From an uncultured Collinsella sp. (GTDB lineage Bacteria; Actinomycetota; Coriobacteriia; Coriobacteriales; Coriobacteriaceae), in the NCBI GenBank assembly GCA_902491765.1, contig CABUIY010000006.1, positions 62,001 to 126,000 on the forward strand: a stretch of DNA of 64,000 nt. The letters run 5' to 3'. Shown here one piece after another: positions 1-7,884 of this stretch (position 1 is its first letter; the number at the start of each line of letters is the position of its first letter). Made by a program: the position numbers and the translations under genes. Under the pieces are notes generated by a model that saw only the letters and a program-made list of their open reading frames with translations, was not told the DNA's origin and made no database searches.

Positions 1-537
1 CGAACGAGCGCTTTTCGATATGCACTAGGCTATGTCGACGGGTTGGCTCGTGAGTACGGTGTCGAGCGTGAAGAATTGCGTGCATATGCACAAGCGAACT
101 GCCGCGGACTGCACGGCATTGCGCGCGCATTTGACGTTTTTGAACACATGGATGGCAGATCGGATAACGGTGGAGAATCCGAGGCACGGGCGGCAATGAT
201 TCTGGCGGGAGTTGCCGCTCCCGAACTTCAGGTTGAAATCACTCGACCGGGAAACGCCGGCTATTATTTGGCAGATTACGGCTGGCAGATGCCAGACGGC
301 TCTTGGATGCTGGCTGAGCTGCATGGACTAGGCAAGTTTGAGGACGATGCCCAAAATAATCCGGAACATACTGCGGCAAAAACCTATCGAGCTGCCCTCA
401 TGCGCGACGCGAACCTGCGTGCCATGGGCCACAACGTCATTCATTTCAAGCTCTCAGACACCCTCGATGTCAAAGCGTTCGGCTCCATGATGCGCGGCTA
501 CGGTATACCAACCACAAAACCCTACACAGACTCCTGA
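1..537 (+). CDS. partial hypothetical protein, DUF559/AbiEi-like C-terminal region
   Basis: The reading frame is open from base 1, so the 5' end lies outside the window. A TTG at 43 is only an internal candidate start. About 178 residues are visible. The segment AELHGLGKFED, followed by a downstream R-x5-MRDANLRAMGHNVIHFKLSD stretch, resembles the end of actinobacterial DUF559/AbiEi-type proteins, where an E-x-DG-x-KY motif precedes R-x3-LR-x2-G-x2-V-x-RF. That would be a Vsr/PD-(D/E)xK nuclease-like fold, but here the acidic/Lys motif is degenerate (ELHGLGKFED), so catalysis is doubtful. A tRNA unit follows convergently, with a palindromic element at 600-668 between them. Function unknown; the family link is inference. 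Confidence 0.6.
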   Translation, partial: RTSAFRYALGYVDGLAREYGVEREELRAYAQANCRGLHGIARAFDVFEHMDGRSDNGGESEARAAMILAGVAAPELQVEITRPGNAGYYLADYGWQMPDGSWMLAELHGLGKFEDDAQNNPEHTAAKTYRAALMRDANLRAMGHNVIHFKLSDTLDVKAFGSMMRGYGIPTTKPYTDS

Positions 538-599
538 CCGGCTGCCCTCATCTTCTCGACAACAGAACCCATCATCGACCCAGCCCGCTCGGCCTCAAT

Positions 600-668
600 A
601 AGTTGCGGTGAAATAGTTCCTGGATAACAGCTATTGCGGCTAATCCAGGAACTATTTCACCGCAACTT
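600..668. repeat. dispersed palindrome, GTTGCGGTG family, copy 1
   Basis: A perfect 26-bp inverted repeat (arms 600-625 and 643-668) encloses a 17-nt loop. The arms begin AAGTTGCGGTGAAATAG and end in its complement. Four further copies lie at 17702, 26285, 38516 and 39453. This copy sits between the convergent hypothetical gene and the tRNA unit. It could act as a bidirectional RNA stem, but no long T-tract is present. Confidence 0.9.
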
Positions 669-703
669 AGGAGGGGATGTGGGGTCCCGGCATATATATG
701 AAA

Positions 704-737
704 ATGGCTCTGGTCCTAAAAAGGAATCAGAGCCATT
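704..737 (-). terminator. intrinsic terminator of the tRNA unit
   Basis: On the minus strand AATGGCTCTG pairs with CAGAGCCATT and is followed by TTCAT. It lies 12 nt downstream of tRNA-Gly. Confidence 0.7.
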
Positions 738-748
738 CATCTATCCTA

Positions 749-822
749 TGGAGCGGGCGACGGGAATCGAACCCGCGTCATCAGCTTGGAAGGCTGGGGT
801 TCTACCATTGAACTACGCCCGC
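749..822 (-). tRNA. tRNA-Gly (anticodon TCC)
   Basis: The 74-nt cloverleaf includes an encoded CCA. The acceptor stem is GCGGGCG/CGCCCGC, the anticodon loop reads CTTCCAA, and the T arm contains GGTTCGATTCC. It is the second gene of a two-tRNA unit, 6 nt after tRNA-Pro. Confidence 0.97.
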
Positions 823-828
823 AAGATA

Positions 829-905
829 TGGTCGGGACGACAGGATTTGAACCTGCGACATCCTGCTCCCAAAGCAGGCGCGCTACCAAACTGCGCCACG
901 TCCCG
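829..905 (-). tRNA. tRNA-Pro (anticodon TGG)
   Basis: The 77-nt cloverleaf includes an encoded CCA. The acceptor stem is CGGGACG/CGTCCCG, the anticodon loop contains TTTGGGA, and the T arm contains GGTTCAAATCC. It is the first gene of the unit behind the promoter at 957-985. Confidence 0.97.
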
Positions 906-956
906 AAGGTGTTGAGCAGCTAAGGTCTAAACCTTGCGTGTCCCAAAGCGAAGGAA

Positions 957-985
957 ATTATAGGGGAGACTCCCCGCCTGTGCAA
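957..985 (-). promoter_or_regulatory. sigma-70-type promoter of the tRNA-Pro/tRNA-Gly unit
   Basis: On the minus strand a -35 TTGCAC is separated by exactly 17 bp from a -10 TATAAT, about 50 nt upstream of tRNA-Pro. The spacer contains the self-complementary GGGGAGTCTCCCC. Confidence 0.8.
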
Positions 986-996
986 GCATTGATGCC

Positions 997-2355
997 TTAG
1001 CTCCTCGAATGTGCAACAAAACGACTATGGAGCAGACCGATCACAAAGGCAACCACGGCAACCGGCGCCCACGCGGCACCGATATCCGCCAGAGGCAGTG
1101 CATCGAACGGCAGCCACGCACCAGTAAAGAACGCGTCGCGGACCGAGGTGATCACGCTCTGCACCGCGACCACGCCGCCGACCCAAACCCAAACCTGCGG
1201 ATGCGCGTCGCAAAAGCCGTGCACCAGGCCCATAAGCACCAGCACAATGGCAACGGGATACAAAGCGTTGAGCATGGGCACCGAGAACATAAGGATCACG
1301 TCGAGACCCACGTTGGAGAGCACGCACGAAAACGCCGCGAACACAAAGGCGAGAATCGCAAAGGGACGGCGCACAGCCTCCTCGGAAGTCTCCGCTCCCC
1401 CTTCGACCACATACGTCTCGCAGAAGTAACGCGAGCAGCAGCTAATAAGACCGATGCACACGTTCATGCAGGCGAGGAAAAAGATCGCAAAGACCACGAC
1501 CGTGCCGACAAGACCAAAGTGCATGGAGGCCGAACGCGCAAGGATCGCGGCGCCGTTGGTGGCGTCGGGCATAACCGTGCCGAGCTGCATACCGGCAAGC
1601 GCCAGGCCGCAGTAGATGATGGCCATGAGCACGCCGGCGATCACACCCGAACGCGAGATCTCGAAGGCCACGCGCTTATCGTCGGTAACGCCGAGCTCAT
1701 GGATGGTCTCGGCGATGATGATGCCAAAGGCGAGCGACGCAAGCAGGTCCATAGTCTGGTAGCCGGTCAAAAAGCCCTGCACGGCAGCGCCGGCATTGTA
1801 GGGAGCCTGCGGCGCGGTAGCGGGACCCAACGGCGAGACCACGGCGGCACCCACGACCAGCACGATGAGCGCAATGAGCGCGGGGCCCGTAATGCGGCCG
1901 AGCACGCGCGTGATGACGCCCGGACGCAGCGTGAGCGCAAACGCGACGACAAAGAAGCCAACGGCAAACACCAGGCGAGCCGTACCAAGCGAGACGCCCT
2001 CGGGCAGCAGCGGCACCAGCATCTCGAAGGCCGTGGAGCTCGTGCGCGGAATGGCCAGGCACGGACCGATCGCTAAATAGACCGCCGCGACAAAGAACTC
2101 ACCGAACTTGGGGTGCACGCGGCCGGCAAGCTCGCGCGCCGTTCCGGCAAGCGCCACGGCGATAAAGCCCATGACGGGCAGGCCGATGGCGGCGATGAGA
2201 AAGCCGAGCATGGCGACCGGCGTGGCAGAACCTGCCTGCAGCGCCAGCAGTGGCGGAATAATGAGGTTGCCGGCGCCAAAGAGCATCGAGAATAGGGCGA
2301 TGCCGACGGTGACGACATGGTCGGAGCGCAGACCGCGCGGGGCGGATGAAGCCAT
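997..2355 (-). CDS. brnQ: branched-chain amino acid:cation symporter, BrnQ/LIVCS family
   Basis: A 452-residue, almost wholly hydrophobic protein with about 12 predicted membrane segments. It imports Leu, Ile and Val with Na+ or H+ across the cytoplasmic membrane. The N-terminal LFSMLFGAGNLIIPPLLAL segment and the IGPCLAIPRTSSTAFE segment are typical of the family, and length matches (about 440 aa). The start is the ATG at 2355 (MASSAPRG), preceded by GAAAGGTGG; the open frame upstream to 2592 has no ribosome binding site and runs through a terminator. It stands alone between the tRNA unit and the terminator of the selenium operon. Confidence 0.9.
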   Translation of the reverse strand: MASSAPRGLRSDHVVTVGIALFSMLFGAGNLIIPPLLALQAGSATPVAMLGFLIAAIGLPVMGFIAVALAGTARELAGRVHPKFGEFFVAAVYLAIGPCLAIPRTSSTAFEMLVPLLPEGVSLGTARLVFAVGFFVVAFALTLRPGVITRVLGRITGPALIALIVLVVGAAVVSPLGPATAPQAPYNAGAAVQGFLTGYQTMDLLASLAFGIIIAETIHELGVTDDKRVAFEISRSGVIAGVLMAIIYCGLALAGMQLGTVMPDATNGAAILARSASMHFGLVGTVVVFAIFFLACMNVCIGLISCCSRYFCETYVVEGGAETSEEAVRRPFAILAFVFAAFSCVLSNVGLDVILMFSVPMLNALYPVAIVLVLMGLVHGFCDAHPQVWVWVGGVVAVQSVITSVRDAFFTGAWLPFDALPLADIGAAWAPVAVVAFVIGLLHSRFVAHSRS

Positions 2356-2383
2356 GGGTCCACCTTTCGGGTTGAAACAAAAA

Positions 2384-2409
2384 CGGGACGGGCAAAAACA
2401 CCCGTCCCG
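2384..2409 (-). terminator. terminator of the desulfurase/selenium operon
   Basis: On the minus strand CGGGACGGG pairs with CCCGTCCCG, followed by TTTTTGTTT. It lies 24 nt beyond the cysteine desulfurase stop and just upstream of brnQ. Confidence 0.85.
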
Positions 2410-2432
2410 CAAGTATAAACGGTCTAGAATCT

Positions 2433-3572
2433 TTAGCAGGCTAAATCGCACAGAGCATCGATAGCCGTGTCGACTTCTTCGGTCGTGTTGAAATACCCAA
2501 ACGAGAAGCGGACGACGCCCTGGCGCTCGGTCCCGAGCGCGCGGTGCATGAGCGGAGCGCAATGGGCGCCGGGGCGCGTCGCAATCCCCCACCCCTGCAT
2601 GAGTGCATCCGAGATCTCGGCCGAATCGATATCGCCCACGTTGAGTGAAACGATCGCCGAGCGCACGGGCTGGTCAAAGGCACCGTAGAGCTTAATCCCC
2701 GGAATCTCGCGCACACCGGCAAGGAAGCGACCGGCGAGCGCACGCTCGTGGGCAGCAATCGCCTCGACCCCACCCTGGGCCTCGATAAAGTCAAGACCAG
2801 CGGAAAGTCCCGCGATACCATGACCGTTGAGCGTACCGGCCTCCAGACGCGTGGGCCACTCAAGCGGCTGCAGTGCATCGAAGCTGTGCACGCCCGTGCC
2901 GCCCATGGCCCACGGAGCCACGTCAATGCCCTCCGCCACGGCCAGACCGCCGGTGCCCTGCGGGCCCATGAGCCCCTTGTGGCCGGTAAAGCACACAACA
3001 TCGAGCCCCATGGACTGCATATCGATATGCGCCGTGCCGGCAGACTGCGAGGCATCGACAATCACAAGTGCGCCGGCCGCATGGGCCATGGCGGCCACGC
3101 GCGCAATGTCGACCTCATTGCCGGTCACATTGGAGGCGTGCGTCACCACCACGGCACGCGTGTCCGGCGTGACCAGCTGCTCGAGCTCGTCGTAGTCGAG
3201 CACGCCGTTCGCGTCGCAGCCCGCATGCTCAACAGTCACGCCCCGCTCTGCTGCCAGGCGGTTGAGCGGACGCAGCACGGAGTTATGCTCGAGCACCGTC
3301 GTGACCACACGATCGCCGGGGCGCACCACGCCATTGATGGCGGTGTTGAGTGCCGCCGTGGAGTTGGGCGTAAAACAAACATGGTCAGCACGCGGGCAGC
3401 CCAGCAAGCGCGCAAGCTTGGCGCGACAGCCGTGGATGGTACGCGCCGCGTCGAGCGCACCCGACGTGGCACCGCGCCCGGCATTGCCGAGCGAGCACAT
3501 CGCCTGCGTCACGGCATCGATGACCGTCTGCGGCTTGTGCATGGTCGTCGCCGCGTTATCCAGGTAGATCAT
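2433..3572 (-). CDS. class-V aminotransferase, cysteine desulfurase (selenium-linked EF2568-type)
   Basis: This 379-residue PLP enzyme opens with MIYLDNAATT, the class-V start. The PLP lysine is in TGHKGLMGPQGTGG (about K199), and the sulfur/selenium-accepting cysteine is in RPGAHCAP near the C-terminus. It should release sulfur from cysteine or selenium from selenocysteine as an enzyme-bound persulfide or perselenide. The ATG at 3572 overlaps the upstream DUF3343 stop as ATGA, so the two are translationally coupled. From memory, the EF2568 subfamily of cysteine desulfurases co-occurs with selD and yedF, as here. It probably supplies selenium to SelD rather than serving general Fe-S assembly; that role is inferred. 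Confidence 0.88.
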   Translation of the reverse strand: MIYLDNAATTMHKPQTVIDAVTQAMCSLGNAGRGATSGALDAARTIHGCRAKLARLLGCPRADHVCFTPNSTAALNTAINGVVRPGDRVVTTVLEHNSVLRPLNRLAAERGVTVEHAGCDANGVLDYDELEQLVTPDTRAVVVTHASNVTGNEVDIARVAAMAHAAGALVIVDASQSAGTAHIDMQSMGLDVVCFTGHKGLMGPQGTGGLAVAEGIDVAPWAMGGTGVHSFDALQPLEWPTRLEAGTLNGHGIAGLSAGLDFIEAQGGVEAIAAHERALAGRFLAGVREIPGIKLYGAFDQPVRSAIVSLNVGDIDSAEISDALMQGWGIATRPGAHCAPLMHRALGTERQGVVRFSFGYFNTTEEVDTAIDALCDLAC

Positions 3573-3820
3573 CGCACGACCTCCCACATATCAATCACGG
3601 TATATCCCTCGGCAGGAACGCCCGCCGCGGTAAGCTCGCTGCGCAGCAGTTCCTCATCGGCAGGCAACGCCTTCCACGCCAGACCGCAGCCGGCAGCGAC
3701 CTCCCCGGGCACGGGAATCGTTCGCCCGGGAAGGCCGCGCTCGACGCACAGGGACTCGCAACCCATGGCGGCCGCCGTGGTGGGAAACGTGATGACAAGC
3801 GCCGGGCGCTTCTCCCTCAT
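3569..3820 (-). CDS. DUF3343 protein (selenium-locus putative Se/S carrier)
   Basis: 83 residues. The ATG at 3820 is chosen because GGAG lies 7 nt upstream; the longer frame from 3835 has no better signal. It contains FPTTAAAMGCESLC, PVPGEVAAGCGLAWK and a C-terminal TVIDMWEV, matching the small DUF3343 family repeatedly found beside YedF, SelD and class-V desulfurases. Cysteines in MGCESLC and AGCGLAW could carry sulfur or selenium, which is speculation. It lies 19 nt after yedF and overlaps the desulfurase start by 4 nt. No biochemical function is established to my knowledge. Confidence 0.85.
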   Translation of the reverse strand: MREKRPALVITFPTTAAAMGCESLCVERGLPGRTIPVPGEVAAGCGLAWKALPADEELLRSELTAAGVPAEGYTVIDMWEVVR

Positions 3821-3839
3821 GGCAACTCCAACCAATACG

Positions 3840-4466
3840 CTACGGGCGCACGACGCGCACGGCCTGCTCCATCTTCTCCACGATCACGTACATGTTGGTG
3901 ACCTCGCCCACCGCAAGCTGGTCTTTAATGCCATAGTGGTCCAGGCAGGTACCGCAGGTGAGAATCTCGACGCCCTGCTCGGCCAGGCCCTTCAGGTCGT
4001 CGAGCACCGGAGAGCCCTCGACGGTGAGCTTAGCGCCGCCGTTGTAGAACAGCATGGTCGCGGGCAGCTCATCCTGCTGCGTCACGGCGAAGATAAAGGC
4101 CTTCATGAGCTTGTGGCCCAGCTCGTCGTCGCCACGGCCCATGCAATCGGTGTAGACGGAAATGACGAGTTTGCCCTTGCCAGTGCTGGCGTCGCAGAAA
4201 GCGGCACCGTCCTGCTCGGGGTCCGTAACGGCCACGGCACCGGCGGTCGCGACAGTCACGTGCCACTCGGCGTCCGAGATCTTCTCGACCGAGGCCGTGC
4301 AGCCCTTCTCCTGCGCCATCTTGGAGATGTTCTTGACGGCGGTCTCGTTATCGACCGAGGTCACCACGGCACCCTCACCATCAAGCTGCTTCAGGGCTTT
4401 GAGCGTCTTGACGACGGGCAGCGGGCAGGCATCGCCCATGGCATTGACATCAATTTTGGTAGACAT
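3840..4466 (-). CDS. yedF: sulfurtransferase-like selenium metabolism protein YedF
   Basis: 208 residues in two domains. The N-terminal TusA-like domain (about 1-75) carries the active-site CPLP motif at C14. The C-terminal DsrE-like domain contains a CGTCLDHYGI motif. The ATG at 4466 follows GAAAGGA. YedF of this two-domain type tracks selenium utilisation across genomes and is thought to transfer selenium or sulfur between the desulfurase and SelD, though its exact role is unsettled. It lies 60 nt downstream of selD and 19 nt upstream of the DUF3343 gene, in one apparent operon. Confidence 0.92.
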   Translation of the reverse strand: MSTKIDVNAMGDACPLPVVKTLKALKQLDGEGAVVTSVDNETAVKNISKMAQEKGCTASVEKISDAEWHVTVATAGAVAVTDPEQDGAAFCDASTGKGKLVISVYTDCMGRGDDELGHKLMKAFIFAVTQQDELPATMLFYNGGAKLTVEGSPVLDDLKGLAEQGVEILTCGTCLDHYGIKDQLAVGEVTNMYVIVEKMEQAVRVVRP

Positions 4467-4526
4467 AGTTTTTCCTTTCGAAAGAACCGTTCTAGAGAAC
4501 GGCAAACAGTTACATAAACGTGCGGG

Positions 4527-5576
4527 CTAGCGAACAACGTGGACGGCAGGACCGCCCGGCTCCGCCTCGCACACGCGACCGACGACGGCGGCGATGCGCC
4601 CCTCGGCATCCAGGCGACGCGCAAGCTCATCCACATCCCTCGCGGGCACCGCAATAAGCAAACCACCAGACGTCTGCGGATCGTACAGCGCATCCAGCAT
4701 GCCCGGCTCCAGGTCATCGTCGGCCGTCACGCGCGGGCCAAAGAAATCCTGGTTGCGGTAGGCACCGGCAGGGATAATGCCCAGACGCGCCATGTCGAGC
4801 ACCTGGTCAAAGAGCGGCACCGTCCCCGACGCAAGCTCAATCTGCACGCCCGAGCCCTCGGCCATCTCGCACGCATGCCCGATCAGGCCAAAGCCCGTGA
4901 TGTCGGTGCAGCCGTGAAGCTCAAGTCCCTCGGCCAGACGAATCGGAGCCTCGTTGAGGGTGCGCATCGAGTCAAACATGGCTGCGGCCTCGTCCTGCTC
5001 GATGAGCTCGCCCTTAATGGCCGTGGTGATGATGCCCGAGCCAACCGCCTTGGTCAGCAGTAACGCATCGCCCACGCGCGCGCCGCTGTTGGCGAGCATG
5101 CGGTCGAGCGCGACAAACCCGCTCACGGACAGGCCGTACTTGGGCTCGTCGTCGTTGATGGTGTGACCGCCCGCGATGGAGCAACCCGCCTCGACGCACT
5201 TGTCGGCGCCGCCCGCCAGAATCTGACCGGCAACCTCAACGCCCAGACAGCTCGGGATGCACAGCAAGTTCATGGCATGGCTCGGCCGCCCGCCCATGGC
5301 GTAGATGTCCGACAGCGAGTTTGCCGCGGCGATCTGGCCAAACAAAAACGGGTCGTCGACCATCGGTGGGAAGAAGTCGATGGACTGCACGAGACCCAAG
5401 TTATCGCCAACGCGAAAGACGCTCGCATCGTCGGAGGTATCGAACCCCACGAGCAAGTTGTCGTTATGCACATTGGGTAAATCGCCCAGGACCTGGGCGA
5501 GGGCTCCAGGAGCCAACTTAGCGGCTCAACCGCTCGCGGCAGTCATAGACGTGAGCTTAATCTGATCGTCAGCCAT
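4527..5576 (-). CDS. selD: selenide, water dikinase SelD, itself a selenoprotein (in-frame UGA = Sec17)
   Basis: SelD makes selenophosphate from selenide and ATP, the Se donor for selenocysteine tRNA. A conventional frame begins only at TTG 5516 and lacks the catalytic N-terminus. Reading through the TGA at 5528-5526 gives a 349-residue protein from the ATG at 5576, which has a strong AGGAGG ribosome binding site. The N-terminus then reads TSMTAASG-U-AAKLAPG, placing Sec17 and Lys20 exactly where Escherichia coli SelD has Cys17 and Lys20. The ATP-binding segments GFDTSDDASVF, SIDFFPPMVDD and AGGHTINDDEPKYG are intact. Two hairpins follow the UGA (see the SECIS entry). It heads the selD-yedF-DUF3343-desulfurase run. 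Automated callers would truncate it. Confidence 0.95.
5484..5528 (-). promoter_or_regulatory. selenocysteine UGA codon and candidate bacterial SECIS in selD
   Basis: The TGA at 5528-5526 is followed by two stems in the mRNA. GGCTC/GAGCC (5514-5502) closes a CTG loop. GCCCAG/CTGGGC (5498-5484) closes a GTC loop beginning about 33 nt after the UGA. A loop with an early G, placed 16-37 nt downstream, fits the loose bacterial SECIS consensus, so the second stem is favoured. Confidence 0.7.
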
Positions 5577-5611
5577 CGATACCTCCTCTCATCGGTCAAT
5601 CATTTTCTCCC

Positions 5612-5617
5612 AGTATA
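5612..5617 (-). promoter_or_regulatory. candidate -10 element of selD
   Basis: TATACT on the minus strand lies about 35 nt upstream of the selD ATG in the 70-bp gap after the activator gene. No convincing -35 is visible, so an internal promoter is only possible. Confidence 0.3.
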
Positions 5618-5646
5618 CGCATGAATGCGAGCCTGCGGCGGATGCA

Positions 5647-6411
5647 TTAATTGAGCGCCTGTGCGCGAATCGCCGCGCCGATGGCACCGGCAAAGCGAGC
5701 CTGGGGCGAGGTGGTCACCGGCGACCCCAGTAGCTCGCCCAACCGCTCCACCACGAAGGCGTTCTCGCACAGGCCACCGGTCAGGTAGTACGGGGCGCCC
5801 GCGGCCTGCCCGGCCATGGTCGCCACGCGCGAGACCACGCTGTCGATCACGCCACGCGCAATGTTCTCGCGCGGCTCACCGCGACCGATCAGGCTGATGA
5901 CCTCGCTTTCGGCAAACACCGTGCACATGCTGCTGATTTTGGTGGGCTCGCCGGAACGCGCAAGGTCGGCCATCTGCTGCTGGGAAATGCCTAGGCGGTC
6001 GGCCATGATCTCCAAAAAGCGCCCCGTGCCGGCGGCGCACTTGTCGTTCATGGCAAATTTGGCCACGCGACCGCCCTTAAGCTGAATGACCTTGGTGTCC
6101 TGGCCGCCTACGTCAATCACCGTGCCGTGATCGCCAAACAGGCGCACGGCACCGGTACCGTGGCAGGTGATCTCGGTCACGACCTTGTGCGCATAGGGCA
6201 CGGCGACACGACCGTAGCCGGTCGCGACCACACGCACATCGTCGGCTGCCACGTCATAGCCGGCCGCTGCCAGCGCCTCGCGCAGCCGCTCGGCCGCATC
6301 GACCGAGGAGAAACCGGTTGGCTGCACGCACGTCCACGCCACCGAACCCTCCCCGTCGACCACAGCGGCCTTAGCCGCCGTAGACCCGATATCGATCCCG
6401 ACCCCTATCAT
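5647..6411 (-). CDS. acyl-CoA dehydratase activase / double-cubane reductase activator (YjiL-, HgdC-like)
   Basis: 254 residues, the length of E. coli YjiL. It is an ASKHA-fold ATPase that opens with GVGIDIGSTAAKAAV and has the phosphate loop GGQDTK. The two cysteines that bridge a [4Fe-4S] cluster between two monomers are present in NDKCAAGTGRF (C125) and SSMCTVFAESE (C163). Proteins of this family pump one electron at low potential, driven by ATP hydrolysis, into 2-hydroxyacyl-CoA dehydratases or double-cubane-cluster proteins. Two such partners lie immediately upstream. The ATG at 6411 has GGGAG upstream. Partner choice is inferred from context. Confidence 0.9.
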   Translation of the reverse strand: MIGVGIDIGSTAAKAAVVDGEGSVAWTCVQPTGFSSVDAAERLREALAAAGYDVAADDVRVVATGYGRVAVPYAHKVVTEITCHGTGAVRLFGDHGTVIDVGGQDTKVIQLKGGRVAKFAMNDKCAAGTGRFLEIMADRLGISQQQMADLARSGEPTKISSMCTVFAESEVISLIGRGEPRENIARGVIDSVVSRVATMAGQAAGAPYYLTGGLCENAFVVERLGELLGSPVTTSPQARFAGAIGAAIRAQALN

Positions 6412-6463
6412 GGCTCTCTCCCAATCTAAACATCAAAGATAGCGGCACGTTCAGGCGCCTTAG

Positions 6464-6573
6464 CTCTAGGTTTCTCAGGTGCCGGAGATTGCCCCGAAAG
6501 AGGAGCGCAGCGTACTTTGGGTACGCAAGCGACGGTTTGAGGAGCAAGATCCGGTGCCTGAGGAAGCTAGAGG
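6464..6573. repeat. ~105-bp imperfect palindrome, copy 1 (reductase-locus repeat)
   Basis: The outer arms CTCTAGGTTTCTCAGG and CCTGAGGAAGCTAGAG pair with few mismatches. An inner stem GCGTAC-TTTGG-GTACGC sits at the centre. It begins at the stop codon of the 6567-7730 gene. A second copy at 7768-7872 shares the core AAAGAGGAGCGC, GCGTACTTTG and AAGCGACGGTTTGA. Confidence 0.85.
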
Positions 6574-7730
6574 GTTTCGATGAAGGCGGCGATGCGGGTC
6601 TCAATCTGACCCATGTCGCCGTTGCTGTAATCGGTCTCGATCTTCATGTACGGAATACCCGCACCCTCGACAGCCTCCTGCATGCGGGCACTCTCCACGT
6701 TAAAGGTGTGGCAGGCCTGGAGCACGTTTTCGACCACGCCATCGACGTGATACTTCTCGCACATGGCCAGCGCGTTTTCCATACGACCGTCATTGGGCGT
6801 CATGACCGAGCAGTTGATGTCCAGGTAGCGGTCGGCGATGGCGCGAAGGATGTCGGGAGCCTCCGGGTCGATCATCATGGCCGCCGTGCGCTCGCCCGAG
6901 CAGTCGTCCATGCACACGACCACACCGCCGTTGGACTCGATGGTGCGACCGATCTTGTTGATCACGCCGCCCACCGGGCACCCGGTGATCAGAATGCGCT
7001 TGGCATCCGCCGCAACCGGGCGCTCGCCCGCGTCGTAGGCCTCGCGCAGCTTGGCAACCTTATGCTCCAGCTGCTGCGTATAGGCCTCGATATCAAAGCT
7101 GAACGTACCGGCGAACATGGTGCTCATCAGGTCGACGCCGCTCATAGCCGCCGGCTGATTGGCCTGCAGCGCAAACATCTCGAGCTGGGCCGCACGCAAG
7201 CGGTTGCGGCGACGGACGGCAGCACGAAGGTCGTCATCGGTGATCGTAATACCGTAGAAGTTCTCGAGCTCCTCCTTGAGCAGGCGGCACTCCTCGTACC
7301 AGCTTTCACGCTCGTAGGCGCGATCGCGACCCTGCGGAAGATGCAGAATGTGCGTGCGCTTGAGCTCGTTAAGCAGCTCGTACATCTTCTTCTTACCGTC
7401 GCAGGTGGTCTCGCCGATGATCATGTCGCTAAAGTACGTAAACGGACACTTTTGCGAGTAGGCAAAGCCGTAGGTCGACTTGATGAGCGGGCAGAGGTTT
7501 GCCGGCAGCACCTTCTCGGCCTCGGGAATCACCTCATCGGACGTGCCGCACAAGGCCACACTTGCAGCGCCCGCGGCATCGATAATCTCGAGCGGCGTAT
7601 AGCTGCACAAAAAGCCGACCAGGCGATTGCCGGCCTGTTTGTAATCCTTGACGCGAATAAACGCCGCCTTGCGCTGCTCGTTGAACTCCTCAAACGTGGA
7701 CGGCAACGGCTGCTCAATATTTTCCGACAT
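6567..7730 (-). CDS. double-cubane-cluster-type anaerobic reductase / 2-hydroxyacyl-CoA dehydratase family (YjiM-like)
   Basis: 387 residues, HgdB/BcrB superfamily, close in length to E. coli YjiM. The start is the ATG at 7730 behind AAGGAG; the open frame upstream to 8090 is a run-through of the palindromic repeat. Cysteines that could ligate the Fe-S cluster occur at about 42, 61, 80 (NLCPLIK), 95 (QKCPF) and 110 (ETTCDGKKK), with more in the second half (TGCPVGG, VCMDDCSGE). ETTCDGKKKMYE is shared with the paralogue at 7885. Together with the YjiL-like activator it should form an ATP-driven low-potential reductase. The substrate is unknown; no CoA-transferase or CoA-pathway gene is nearby, which argues against amino-acid fermentation. 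Confidence 0.87.
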   Translation of the reverse strand: MSENIEQPLPSTFEEFNEQRKAAFIRVKDYKQAGNRLVGFLCSYTPLEIIDAAGAASVALCGTSDEVIPEAEKVLPANLCPLIKSTYGFAYSQKCPFTYFSDMIIGETTCDGKKKMYELLNELKRTHILHLPQGRDRAYERESWYEECRLLKEELENFYGITITDDDLRAAVRRRNRLRAAQLEMFALQANQPAAMSGVDLMSTMFAGTFSFDIEAYTQQLEHKVAKLREAYDAGERPVAADAKRILITGCPVGGVINKIGRTIESNGGVVVCMDDCSGERTAAMMIDPEAPDILRAIADRYLDINCSVMTPNDGRMENALAMCEKYHVDGVVENVLQACHTFNVESARMQEAVEGAGIPYMKIETDYSNGDMGQIETRIAAFIETL

Positions 7731-7767
7731 ATAACTCCTTAACAAACCTTTTAACCAACCAAGGAAA

Positions 7768-7872
7768 CGGCTTTCCCAGGTGCCCGAGGTTGCCGTGAAA
7801 GAGGAGCGCCGCGTACTTTGACACGCAAGCGACGGTTTGAACGGCAAGATCGGGTGTCCGGGAAAGTCGCCG
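7768..7872. repeat. ~105-bp imperfect palindrome, copy 2 (reductase-locus repeat)
   Basis: The arms GGCTTTCCCAGGTGCCCG and CGGGTGTCCGGGAAAGTCGCC pair imperfectly, with the same core words as copy 1. It lies 12 nt beyond the stop of the 7885-9168 gene and directly upstream of the next reductase gene. It could be an intercistronic RNA stem or an inserted element. Confidence 0.85.
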
Positions 7873-7884
7873 GGACGGGTAGCC

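Noticed and set aside
634..915. 93-codon plus-strand ORF across the tRNA genes
   Set aside because: It is the antisense of tRNA-Gly and tRNA-Pro and the palindrome; no ribosome binding site.
1009..2076. 355-codon plus-strand frame inside brnQ
   Set aside because: His/Arg/Asp-rich antisense shadow caused by the strong third-position C bias of the real gene. The same applies to long antisense frames at 2748, 4539, 6489, 7960, 12144, 19158, 20412, 26469, 31482, 35109, 53584 and 57058.
2356..2592. N-terminal extension of BrnQ
   Set aside because: The extra 79 codons run through the upstream terminator and into the desulfurase gene; the ATG at 2355 has a good ribosome binding site and the conserved family start.
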